DNA of 64,000 nt. Origin: Streptomyces sp. NBC_00557. GTDB taxonomy: Bacteria; Actinomycetota; Actinomycetes; Streptomycetales; Streptomycetaceae. How positions within the stretch are numbered: position 1 is the first letter of the stretch; each line of letters starts with the position of its first letter. The stretch covers positions 2,852,001-2,916,000 of the forward strand of contig NZ_CP107796.1 of the NCBI RefSeq assembly GCF_036345995.1, given 5' to 3'. A program made the translations under genes and the position numbers. Below, in pieces: positions 41,706-49,464 of this stretch. The notes under the pieces are model-generated. The model did no database searches and was not told the origin of the DNA. It saw only the letters and a program-made list of their open reading frames with translations.

Positions 41706-42290
41706 TCAGTCGAGCGGGACGGACCGGCGGGCCGGGTCGCGCAGGTCCGTCCCGTTGCCCAGCCAGCGTTCCTGGAGGGCCTGGGCGCCGTGCACCCGCT
41801 TCCAGGCGGCCTCGTTCGGGGTCATCGGCAGCAGCGGCAGGAACCGCACGGGCTCCAGCGGCTCCTGCAGCTCCAGATCCTCCACCAGGCCGCCGGGCTC
41901 GCCCACCAGGACCGAGGTGAAGGGGGCGCCGGGCCACAGCGGCTCACCCACGTCCAGGGAGGCGCCCGGGGTCACGATCACCCCCTCGACCTGCGGGGAC
42001 GCGGCCAGCACGGCCAGCGGGCGCAGCACCTTGTCCGTGTCGGCGCGGCCCGCGCGGACGGAGAGCACCAGCTCGGCGCGGGGGCCCCTGACCGGGTCGG
42101 CGAGCATCGCGGCGGGGTCGGTCATGGGGTGCGCGGACATGCCGAGGGTGGCGTACCTGAGGACGTCCCCCTCCTGGAACCGGAGCACCTCGATGCGGTC
42201 CGTGCCGAGGAAGGTGACGGCGGCGCGGGCGTCCGGCTCGCCCAGCGCGGTGGTCAGCCGTGCCTCGACCAGAGGAAGAACATCAACCAT
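41706..42290 (-). CDS. Suppressor-of-fused (SUFU) domain protein
   Basis: A 194-residue single-domain protein of the bacterial SUFU-like family (PF05076). Recognisable parts are VLRFQEGDVLRYATLGMSAHPM, GPRAELVLSVR and LVEDLELQEPLEPVRFLPLLPMTPNEAAW. In bacteria such proteins often serve as immunity or accessory factors of polymorphic toxins, but no toxin is adjacent here and the gene may have a housekeeping role. The start is ATG 42290. Confidence 0.82.
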   Translation of the reverse strand: MVDVLPLVEARLTTALGEPDARAAVTFLGTDRIEVLRFQEGDVLRYATLGMSAHPMTDPAAMLADPVRGPRAELVLSVRAGRADTDKVLRPLAVLAASPQVEGVIVTPGASLDVGEPLWPGAPFTSVLVGEPGGLVEDLELQEPLEPVRFLPLLPMTPNEAAWKRVHGAQALQERWLGNGTDLRDPARRSVPLD

Positions 42291-42332
42291 GCGGTGAGCA
42301 TAGAACTCGTCAGTAGCGGGCAAAGCGGCGCC

Positions 42333-42774
42333 TTGACACTTCGGGCGGCTGCTACGCTGAGCCGGTGGTTCGGGACAGCATGCCGAGCATGCCGTCAAGT
42401 CCCGGCACCTGAGACTCCCTTACGAGGGACCGGCCGGAGGAGGTGGGGCTGTCATGGATCGAAGTCGACCGTGCAGTACCACTCGCTCTTCCGCCCGCTG
42501 ATGTAGTCACTGGCTGGTTTCTGGCTGGCTGCTGCTGCCTTCCCGTGCGTGTCGCCCTTCGGAAGAGCGCTTCGTATCGCTTTGCCCGGTCCGACTGATC
42601 GTGTGATCCGTCGGATCGCCACAGTTCTGCATCAGTAGCGAAGTCGCCACCGCGACGGTGCGGTGCTCCCCGCTTTGTGGACGTGCCAAACATCCGCAGT
42701 CAGGACGTCCCCATTCCGGGTAGTTCCAGCCGTCGCCCGCGGTCTTTCGCTGCCTGTCGCGAAGGAGCCTGCCC
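42333..42774 (+). promoter_or_regulatory. Promoter and about 400-nt structured leader of corA
   Basis: TTGACA at 42333 and TACGCT at 42353 suggest a start near 42366, although the 14-bp spacer is short. The leader then holds a nested hairpin (CGGGAC 42371-42376 with GTCCCG 42399-42404, enclosing GCATGC-CGA-GCATGC), a small TCCC/GGGA stem at 42416-42428, a strong GGAGGAGG site, a 15-codon frame and 270 nt of further sequence before corA. I could not match it to the M-box magnesium riboswitch. Confidence 0.5.
42454..42501 (+). CDS. Short upstream open frame in the corA leader (MDRSRPCSTTRSSAR)
   Basis: A 15-codon frame preceded at 10 nt by GGAGGAGG, the strongest ribosome site in this region. 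It is rich in Ser and Arg and ends TGA at 42499-42501, 273 nt before corA. In enteric bacteria corA and mgtA are controlled by translation of short leader ORFs (corL, mgtL). By analogy this frame may couple Mg2+ or translation status to corA expression, which is speculative. Confidence 0.4.
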   Translation: MDRSRPCSTTRSSAR

Positions 42775-43899
42775 ATGTCGATGATCCGTGATCTGCGTGC
42801 CGTGGTCCGTCCGTCCCGCGTCTCGCTGCGCAAGGAGACCGGCCCGTCGTCGTACGACACCACCCGCGACCCGGCCACGTCCTCGGCCGTCGTGGACTGC
42901 GCCGTCTACCGCGACGGCCGCCGGGTGACGAGCGCGGGGCCGCTCAGCCCGCAGGAGGCGATGCGGCTGGTGCGGCGCGACGGCGGCTTCGCGTGGATCG
43001 GCCTGCACGAGCCGACCGAGGCCGAATTCGCCGGTATCGCGACCGAGTTCGGGCTGCACCCGCTGGCGGTGGAGGACGCGGTGCAGGCGCACCAGCGGCC
43101 CAAGCTGGAGCGCTACGACGACTCGCTCTTCACCGTCTTCAAGACCATCCACTACGTCGAGCACGACCGGCTGACCGCCAACAGCGAGGTCGTCGAGACC
43201 GGCGAGGTCATGTGCTTCACCGGCCGGGACTTCTTCATCACCGTCCGGCACGGCGGCAAGGGCTCGCTGCGGGCGCTGCGGCACCGGCTGCAGGACGACC
43301 CGGAGCTGCTCGCCAAGGGCCCCTCGGCCGTGCTGCACGCCATCGCCGACCATGTCGTGGACGGCTACATCGCGGTCGCCGACGCCGTGCAGGACGACAT
43401 CGACGAGGTGGAGACCGAGGTCTTCTCGCCGGGCCGCAAGGGCGGGGTGTCCCGCGGTGTGGACTCGGCGCGGATCTACCAGCTCAAGCGCGAGGTGCTG
43501 GAGTTCAAGCGCGCGGTGGCGCCGCTGCTGCGGCCCATGCAGCTGCTGAGCGAGCGGCCGATGCGGCTGATCGACCCGGACATCCAGAAGTACTTCCGGG
43601 ACGTCGCCGACCACCTCGCCCGGGTCCAGGAGCAGGTGCTGGGCTTCGACGAGCTCCTCAACTCCATCCTCCAGGCGAACCTGGCGCAGGCGTCCGTCGC
43701 GCAGAACGAGGACATGCGCAAGATCACCGCCTGGGCCGCGATCATCGCCGTGCCGACGATGGTGACCGGTGTGTACGGCATGAACTTCGACTACATGCCG
43801 GAGCTGCACTGGAAGTACGGCTACCCCCTGGTCCTGAGCGTCACCGTCGCCATGTGCGTGGGCATCCACCGGGTGCTCAAGCGCAACGGCTGGCTGTGA
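42775..43899 (+). CDS. corA: CorA-family magnesium/cobalt transporter
   Basis: A 374-residue protein with a large N-terminal cytoplasmic domain, a long helix (YQLKREVLEFKRAVAPLLRPM) and two C-terminal membrane segments. The selectivity motif GMN is at residues 335-337 in GVYGMNFDYMPE. It forms a pentameric Mg2+ channel. AAGGAG lies upstream of ATG 42775. A related corA lies close to mrp and the MgtE-like gene in mycobacteria, so a magnesium-related cluster is conserved here. Confidence 0.93.
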   Translation: MSMIRDLRAVVRPSRVSLRKETGPSSYDTTRDPATSSAVVDCAVYRDGRRVTSAGPLSPQEAMRLVRRDGGFAWIGLHEPTEAEFAGIATEFGLHPLAVEDAVQAHQRPKLERYDDSLFTVFKTIHYVEHDRLTANSEVVETGEVMCFTGRDFFITVRHGGKGSLRALRHRLQDDPELLAKGPSAVLHAIADHVVDGYIAVADAVQDDIDEVETEVFSPGRKGGVSRGVDSARIYQLKREVLEFKRAVAPLLRPMQLLSERPMRLIDPDIQKYFRDVADHLARVQEQVLGFDELLNSILQANLAQASVAQNEDMRKITAWAAIIAVPTMVTGVYGMNFDYMPELHWKYGYPLVLSVTVAMCVGIHRVLKRNGWL

Positions 43900-43923
43900 C
43901 CGGGAGCTGGATAGGCTGGGCGC

Positions 43924-44439
43924 ATGACACGTGAGCTGCTCGACCGGGCCCTCGTCGAGGAGGCCTCGAAGAAGTCCGGCCTCGTCTGGGTCAAGGGCGC
44001 GGGCGCCGCTGCCGCGCGTGCGCTGTGGCACGTGTGGCACGACGGCGCGGTGTGCCTGGTCGGCGACGGGCCCGGCGAGCAGCCGCTCGAGGGGCTGGTC
44101 GACGGGGGGTCCGCCGAGGTCACCGTGCGCAGCAAGGACAAGGGCGGCCGGCTGGTGACGTTCCCCGTGACCGTCTCCGAGCTGCGCTCCGGCTCCGAGG
44201 AGTGGGAGGCGGCCGTCGCCGAGCTGAAGGGCAAGCGCCTGAACGCCCCCGACGGCGAGGCGATGCCGGCGCGCTGGGCCCGCGAGTGCCGGGTGCTGCG
44301 CCTGACTCCGGCGGGGCCCGTGGCGCCGTTGCCCGACGGCAGCCTGGCCGAGCAGCCGGTCGCGACACCGGCGACCACGCGGAAGCCGGTGCCCGCGGGT
44401 CTGCCGAGACTGCTGATGAAGCGCCGAAAGCGTCGCTGA
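43924..44439 (+). CDS. Hypothetical protein, conserved-type, unknown function
   Basis: A 171-residue soluble protein starting 24 bp after corA and probably co-transcribed. The first 130 residues look folded (LVWVKGAGAAAARALWHVWHDG, AEVTVRSKDKGGRLVTFPVTV) with a strand pattern that recalls split-barrel flavin-binding proteins. The C-terminus is a Pro/Thr linker followed by a very basic end KRRKRR. I cannot name the family. Confidence 0.65.
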   Translation: MTRELLDRALVEEASKKSGLVWVKGAGAAAARALWHVWHDGAVCLVGDGPGEQPLEGLVDGGSAEVTVRSKDKGGRLVTFPVTVSELRSGSEEWEAAVAELKGKRLNAPDGEAMPARWARECRVLRLTPAGPVAPLPDGSLAEQPVATPATTRKPVPAGLPRLLMKRRKRR

Positions 44440-44757
44440 CGCCGGGGCCGGGAGGTCCGGCACGTCCTCCACCGCCTTGAGGACCTTCTCCACTGCCCTG
44501 GGAAGCGGGGAGACCCCCGGCCGCGCCGCGGAGGCTGATCACCCTGGCGGCGCGGAAGGAGTGCGGGTGGCGAGCGACGCCGGCCGCTTCGGTCCGCCGC
44601 GACGGTCGCTCGGCCCGCCCTGGGCCGGTTTCGCCCGCCGCAAGCGGTGCTGGGCCCGCCTCCAGTCGGTTTCGGTCCGCCGCACACGGCGCTCGGCCCG
44701 CACGGACCCGGCCGGCGGCAGAACCGGGCCCGGCCGGCCGGAAGCCCGGCGGCACCG
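44440..44757. other. Intergenic region with no gene
   Basis: This 318-bp gap lies between convergent genes. The only structure seen is the three-unit tandem repeat at 44586-44710. Open frames here lack ribosome sites and cross the repeat out of phase. Confidence 0.5.
44586..44710. repeat. Three tandem copies of a 41-42 bp unit
   Basis: Units begin at 44586, 44628 and 44669, each running from GSTTCGGTCCGCCGC-like to CGGCCCGCC-like sequence. Similarity between units is about 75 percent. The unit length of 41-42 bp is not a constant multiple of three, so the repeat is not coding. Confidence 0.65.
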
Positions 44758-45507
44758 TCAGGACGCCGGGAGCTGCCGGCCGTAGTCCACGGTCTCGCCC
44801 TTCGCGGGCTCGGTCACGGCGAAGTCCTTGCCCCAGTCGGAGAAGGTGAGGGTCCCCGCACCGCCGGCGCGGACCAGGCGGAGGGGGTACGGCCTGCCCT
44901 CCAGGGAGACGTCGAGGCTGCCGCCGGAGCCCTTGTCGCCGGTGATGCGGATGGTGCGGGTACCCGCGTCGTCGTGGTGCCCGTCCGTCGCCAGTGAACC
45001 GTGCAGTGTGAGCAGTCCGTCGAGGAGGACGTCCTTGTCCGTGAAGCCGCTGAACTTCTTGTACGCGGGGTCGCCCTGCGGCACCTTGACGTACTTGCCG
45101 TCCAGCTTGGCCGCCGCGCCGTCGCCGCCGTCCTTGCCATCGGCCTCGTTCCAGAAGTCCGCGTCGGCCTTCAGATACAGCTGCCTGCCCACCCGCAGCA
45201 GCTTGAAGGTCGCCCCCTTCGACGTCACCGACCCGGTGCCGCCGTCGTCCTTGAGCCGCATGTCCAGCGTGTACGTACGGCCGCTGGTGACGACCGTGCC
45301 GGACAGCCGTACCGCGGACGCCGCCGACGCCGCGGCCCGCGTCTTCGCCTGGATGCTGTCGGGGGGCAGCTTGCCCACGCCGTTCGTCCCCGCGTCCGGA
45401 TCCTCGCCGCCGCACCCGGTGAGCACCGCCGCGCCCGCGACGGCGCCGGCGCAGATCGCGGCCACCAGCGCGGCCCGGCGGGTACGGCCCTGGGGAGTCG
45501 CAGTCAC
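44758..45507 (-). CDS. Secreted lipoprotein, LppX/LprAFG-like
   Basis: A 249-residue lipoprotein with lipobox VLTGC followed by GGEDPDAGTNG. The mature part has alternating strands (VRLSGTVVTSGRTYTLDMRLK, ATFKLLRVGRQLYLKADADFW, SLDVSLEGRPYPLRLVRAG) that fit the half-barrel fold of the LolA/LppX-type lipid-binding lipoproteins. These carry lipids or act in envelope sensing. GTG 45507 is the start giving a normal signal peptide; the further upstream frame is basic and lacks features. Confidence 0.75.
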   Translation of the reverse strand: MTATPQGRTRRAALVAAICAGAVAGAAVLTGCGGEDPDAGTNGVGKLPPDSIQAKTRAAASAASAVRLSGTVVTSGRTYTLDMRLKDDGGTGSVTSKGATFKLLRVGRQLYLKADADFWNEADGKDGGDGAAAKLDGKYVKVPQGDPAYKKFSGFTDKDVLLDGLLTLHGSLATDGHHDDAGTRTIRITGDKGSGGSLDVSLEGRPYPLRLVRAGGAGTLTFSDWGKDFAVTEPAKGETVDYGRQLPAS

Positions 45508-45745
45508 AGGTGAGGTCGCCTTTCTGACGGTTCCTGAGCGGTGGACCGCAGCGTACCGGTGCCTCGGCCGCCCGGCGGAGCGAGTCCGTCCGGACCCTCC
45601 ACCAGGGCGTATCCGACCGGTACGGGCTAGCCTGAAGCGCACCCGAGCGGGCAAATCCGAGCAATTCAGCGATCAATCCACAAAGAGAGCGGAACACCCG
45701 AACACTGGGCGATTCCTGAGCCACGTCAGCAGAGGAAGCACAGCC

Positions 45746-47047
45746 ATGGCAGCCGGCGCCCCCCGGATCTTCGTCTCGCACCTCGCCGGGGTCCCCGTCT
45801 TCGACCCGAACGGCGACCAGGTGGGCCGTGTGCGCGACCTGGTCGTGATGCTGCGCGTGGGCCGCAGGCCCCCACGGCTGCTCGGCCTGGTCGTCGAACT
45901 GGCCACCCGGCGCCGCATCTTCCTGCCCATGACCCGGGTCACCGGCATCGAGTCCGGGCAGGTCATCACCACCGGCGTGATGAACGTCCGGCGCTTCGAG
46001 CAGCGGCCCACCGAGCGGCTGGTCTTCGGCGAGCTGCTGGACCGGCGGGTGACGCTCGCGGAGACCGGCGAGGAGGTCACCGTCCTCGACCTGTCCGTGC
46101 AGCAGCTGCCCGCCCGCCGCGACTGGGAGGTCGACCGCGTCTTCGTCCGCAAGGGAAGAAAGGGCGGGGCCTTCCGGCGGGCCAAGGGCGAGACGCTGAC
46201 CGTCGAGTGGTCGGCGGTCACCGGCTTCTCCCTGGAGGAGCACGGCCAGGGCGCCGAGAGCCTGCTCGCCACCTTCGAGCAGCTGCGCCCCGCCGACCTC
46301 GCCAACGTGCTGCACCACCTCTCCCCCAAGCGGCGCGCCGAGGTGGCCGCCGCGCTGGACGACGACCGCCTGGCCGACGTGCTCGAGGAACTGCCGGAGG
46401 ACGACCAGATCGAGATCCTCGGCAAGCTGAAGGAGGAGCGCGCGGCGGACGTCCTGGAGGCCATGGACCCCGACGACGCCGCCGACCTGCTCGGCGAGCT
46501 GCCCGAGGAGGACAAGGAACGGCTGCTGAGCCTGATGCAGCCGTCCGACGCGGCCGACATGCGCCGCCTGATGTCGTACGAGGAGCACACGGCCGGCGGT
46601 CTGATGACCACCGAGCCGATCGTGCTGCGCCCGGACGCCACCGTCGCCGACGCCCTCGCCCGGGTCCGCAACCCCGACCTGTCCCCGGCGCTCGCCGCCC
46701 AGGTCTACGTCTGCCGGCCGCCGGACGAGACGCCGACCGGCAAGTACCTGGGCACCGTCCACTTCCAGCGGCTGCTGCGCGAGCCGCCGTACAACCTGGT
46801 CAGCTCGATCGTCGACACCGATCTGCAGCCGCTGGCCCCGGACGCGGCGCTGCGCCTGATCGCCGGGTTCTTCGCCACGTACGACATGGTCGCCGCGCCC
46901 GTGGTGGACGAGTCCGGGGCGCTGCTCGGCGCGGTCACCGTGGACGACGTGCTGGACCACATGCTCCCCGTGGACTGGCGGGAGACGGAGTTCCATCTGA
47001 ACGACGAGAACAACGAGGGGGTGGGCAGCCATGGCTCCCGAGCGTGA
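45746..47047 (+). CDS. PRC-barrel/MgtE-N/CBS regulatory protein lacking a channel domain
   Basis: A 433-residue soluble protein. Residues 1-90 and about 90-170 form two PRC-barrel-like units (GVPVFDPNGDQVGRVRDLVV). Residues about 170-280 are an MgtE N-terminal superhelix (LHHLSPKRRAEVAAAL, LEAMDPDDAADLLGELPEED). Two CBS domains follow (GGLMTTEPIVLRPDATVADAL, APVVDESGALLGAVTVDDVL). The transmembrane channel of true MgtE is absent. It may sense Mg2+ or nucleotides. The next gene, a DUF1003 membrane protein, overlaps it by 17 bp. Mycobacterial Rv1232c has the same make-up and position. Confidence 0.88.
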   Translation: MAAGAPRIFVSHLAGVPVFDPNGDQVGRVRDLVVMLRVGRRPPRLLGLVVELATRRRIFLPMTRVTGIESGQVITTGVMNVRRFEQRPTERLVFGELLDRRVTLAETGEEVTVLDLSVQQLPARRDWEVDRVFVRKGRKGGAFRRAKGETLTVEWSAVTGFSLEEHGQGAESLLATFEQLRPADLANVLHHLSPKRRAEVAAALDDDRLADVLEELPEDDQIEILGKLKEERAADVLEAMDPDDAADLLGELPEEDKERLLSLMQPSDAADMRRLMSYEEHTAGGLMTTEPIVLRPDATVADALARVRNPDLSPALAAQVYVCRPPDETPTGKYLGTVHFQRLLREPPYNLVSSIVDTDLQPLAPDAALRLIAGFFATYDMVAAPVVDESGALLGAVTVDDVLDHMLPVDWRETEFHLNDENNEGVGSHGSRA

Positions 47048-47645
47048 CACCGCGACCCGTGAACGCCACCCCGTGGGGGCCACGGCCGCCACGCGGCCCC
47101 GCGCGCCCCGGCTGGACCAGCCGCGCCCGCCGCGGCGCCGGGTGCTGCCCGAGTGGGACCCGGAGGCCTTCGGGCGGCTGTCGGAGCGCATCGCCCGCTT
47201 CCTGGGCACGGGGCGCTTCATCGTCTGGATGACGGTCGTCATCTTCGTGTGGCTGACGTGGAACATCACCGCGCCCAGCCATCTGCGGTTCGACCCGTAC
47301 CCGTTCATCTTCCTGACGCTGGTGCTGTCCCTGCAGGCCTCCTACGCCGCGCCGCTGATCCTGCTCGCGCAGAACCGGCAGGACGACCGGGACCGGGTCA
47401 ACCTGGAACAGGACCGCAAGCAGAACGAGCGGTCCATCGCCGACACCGAGTACCTGACCCGGGAGATCGCCGCGCTGCGCCTGGGCCTCGGCGAGGTCGC
47501 GACCCGCGACTGGATCCGCTCCGAGCTGCAGGACCTCGTCAAGGAGCTGGACGAGCGGCGACGGCACGACGGGCATCCCGGCCATGTCGTATTCCCGGCA
47601 GAACGGTCGGAACGGTCGCCGGGACGTGACACAGACGACCGCTGA
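47031..47645 (+). CDS. DUF1003 membrane protein
   Basis: A 204-residue protein with two transmembrane helices (FIVWMTVVIFVWLTWNIT and YPFIFLTLVLSLQASYAAPLILLA) and a coiled-coil C-terminal part (DDRDRVNLEQDRKQNERSIAD) that is diagnostic for DUF1003. It overlaps the MgtE-N/CBS gene by 17 bp, so translation is coupled. A complex in which the soluble CBS protein controls this membrane protein is a reasonable inference. Confidence 0.87.
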   Translation: MAPERDTATRERHPVGATAATRPRAPRLDQPRPPRRRVLPEWDPEAFGRLSERIARFLGTGRFIVWMTVVIFVWLTWNITAPSHLRFDPYPFIFLTLVLSLQASYAAPLILLAQNRQDDRDRVNLEQDRKQNERSIADTEYLTREIAALRLGLGEVATRDWIRSELQDLVKELDERRRHDGHPGHVVFPAERSERSPGRDTDDR

Positions 47646-47688
47646 GGGGCATCCCGGACGCCCCTCGGCGCGCCGTACCATCGTTCTC

Positions 47689-48822
47689 ATGGCTACGGAA
47701 GACGCGGTGCGCGAGGCACTGGCGACGGTGAACGACCCCGAGATCAACCGCCCCATCACCGAACTGGGGATGGTCAAGTCGGTGGAGATCGGAGAGGACG
47801 GCGCGGTCGCGGTCACCGTGTACCTGACGGTCTCCGGCTGCCCCATGCGCGAGACCATCACCGAGCGCGTCACCCAGGCCGTCTCCCGGGTCGAGGGCGT
47901 CACCCGCGTCGACGTCACCCTCGACGTGATGAGCGACGAGCAGCGCAGGGAGCTGGCCGCGGCCCTGCGCGGCGGCCAGGCCGAGCGCGAGGTCCCCTTC
48001 GCCAAGCCCGGCAACCTCACCCGCGTCTACGCGGTCGCCTCCGGCAAGGGCGGCGTCGGCAAGTCCTCGGTGACGGTCAACCTGGCGGCGGCCATGGCCG
48101 CCGACGGCCTGAAGGTCGGTGTCGTGGACGCCGACATCTACGGCCACTCGGTGCCGCGCATGCTGGGCGCCGACGGCCGCCCCACCCAGGTCGAGAACAT
48201 GATCATGCCGCCGTCCGCGAACGGCGTGAAGGTCATCTCCATCGGCATGTTCACCCCGGGCAACGCCCCGGTCGTCTGGCGCGGCCCGATGCTGCACCGC
48301 GCGCTCCAGCAGTTCCTCGCGGACGTCTACTGGGGCGACCTCGACGTCCTCCTCCTGGACCTGCCGCCCGGCACCGGCGACATCGCGATCTCCGTCGCCC
48401 AGCTGATCCCGAACGCCGAGATCCTGGTCGTGACGACCCCTCAGCAGGCGGCGGCCGAGGTCGCCGAGCGGGCCGGCTCCATCGCCGTGCAGACCCACCA
48501 GAAGATCGTCGGCGTGGTCGAGAACATGTCCGGCCTGCCCTGCCCGCACTGCGGCGAGATGGTCGACGTCTTCGGCACGGGCGGCGGCCAGCTGGTCGCC
48601 GACGGCCTGACCCGTACGACCGGTACGACGGTCCCGGTCCTCGGCAGCATCCCGATCGACGTCCGCCTCCGCGAGGGCGGCGACGAGGGCAAGCCGGTCG
48701 TCCTGACCGACCCTGACTCCCCGGCGGGCAGCGCCCTGAAGGCGATCGCCGGGAAGCTGGGGGGCCGCCAGCGGGGTCTGTCGGGGCTGTCGCTGGGGAT
48801 CACGCCGAAGAACAAGTTCTAG
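47689..48822 (+). CDS. mrp: Mrp/ApbC-type iron-sulfur cluster carrier ATPase
   Basis: A 377-residue P-loop ATPase. The N-terminal 90 residues are a DUF59/MIP18 domain (TVNDPEINRPITELGMV). The deviant Walker A GKGGVGKSS is at 119-127, and the cluster-bridging cysteines are Cys285 and Cys288 in LPCPHCGE. Mrp dimers hold a labile 4Fe-4S cluster and pass it to apoproteins. The start at 47689 lies 43 bp after the DUF1003 gene; it may be the last gene of that operon, as a terminator follows it. Confidence 0.93.
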   Translation: MATEDAVREALATVNDPEINRPITELGMVKSVEIGEDGAVAVTVYLTVSGCPMRETITERVTQAVSRVEGVTRVDVTLDVMSDEQRRELAAALRGGQAEREVPFAKPGNLTRVYAVASGKGGVGKSSVTVNLAAAMAADGLKVGVVDADIYGHSVPRMLGADGRPTQVENMIMPPSANGVKVISIGMFTPGNAPVVWRGPMLHRALQQFLADVYWGDLDVLLLDLPPGTGDIAISVAQLIPNAEILVVTTPQQAAAEVAERAGSIAVQTHQKIVGVVENMSGLPCPHCGEMVDVFGTGGGQLVADGLTRTTGTTVPVLGSIPIDVRLREGGDEGKPVVLTDPDSPAGSALKAIAGKLGGRQRGLSGLSLGITPKNKF

Positions 48823-48834
48823 CAGGCAACTGCC

Positions 48835-48872
48835 GAAGGGGCGGCCGCCCACGGGCTACCGGCCGCCCCTTC
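48835..48872. terminator. Terminator between mrp and the accessory region
   Basis: GAAGGGGCGGCC (48835-48846) pairs with GGCCGCCCCTTC (48861-48872). It can stop transcription from both directions. Confidence 0.8.
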
Positions 48873-48879
48873 GCCGTGT

Positions 48880-49284
48880 TCAGGCTCGGTGGTCCCGGTC
48901 CTGCCCGTGCCCGGGGCAGAGGTCGAGCCTGGTGCACAGCATGATCTCCGCATACGAGGCCTCGCCGGGCTCCGCACCCGCCTCGCGGCCGGCGTGCGGC
49001 ACGAACCGCCACTGCGATGCCTTGGCGTGCCGTGTCGCGTCCGCCTTCTCCACATGGGCGTGCAGCGTGCGCGCCCGGGGGTCGTTCGTCTCCACCAGCA
49101 CCTCGTCCGCGGCGAGCGGAAAGTGGTCGTGCAGCAGGCACAGGCCGAAACGGTTCAGATTGCCGTGCTTTTCCAGTACCGCCACGAGGTCCTTGACGAA
49201 CTCCGCGTCCTGGGGCCCGAGTCCTTCGGCTTCCTCGAAGGAGGGCAGCGGATTTCTCGCCGGAGCCACTCTGGATTCGGTCAT
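48880..49284 (-). CDS. Hypothetical protein (134 aa), accessory region
   Basis: A soluble protein starting MTESRVAPARNPLPSF with a helical N-terminal half (AEFVKDLVAVLEKHGNLNRFG) and a Cys/His-bearing C-terminal half (LCLLHDHFPLAADE, LCTRLDLCPGHGQD). GGAGGAA lies at the right distance before ATG 49284. It has no recognised family. It is divergent from a large membrane-protein gene and sits between mrp and tatB, where mycobacteria have other genes, so it is probably acquired or lineage-specific. Confidence 0.6.
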   Translation of the reverse strand: MTESRVAPARNPLPSFEEAEGLGPQDAEFVKDLVAVLEKHGNLNRFGLCLLHDHFPLAADEVLVETNDPRARTLHAHVEKADATRHAKASQWRFVPHAGREAGAEPGEASYAEIMLCTRLDLCPGHGQDRDHRA

Positions 49285-49464
49285 GGTTCCTCCGTCAATC
49301 GGCTGACGGTCACCGGCTTCCATTGTCGGTCCCCGGACAAAGACCCGCAAATGCCAACGGCACGTCCGATGGGGTATGCCTGAGGCCTCCCGCAGTGTGT
49401 CTGTGCATGACAGGCAGAGCACCCTGCCTAGATTCGCCGCGGGACACGGAGAGGGGTCGCTGCG

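Noticed and set aside
42366..42500. M-box (ykoK) magnesium riboswitch upstream of corA
   Set aside because: A GAGACTCCC...GGGA stem is suggestive, but the conserved core following it could not be found by eye. A covariance-model search would decide.
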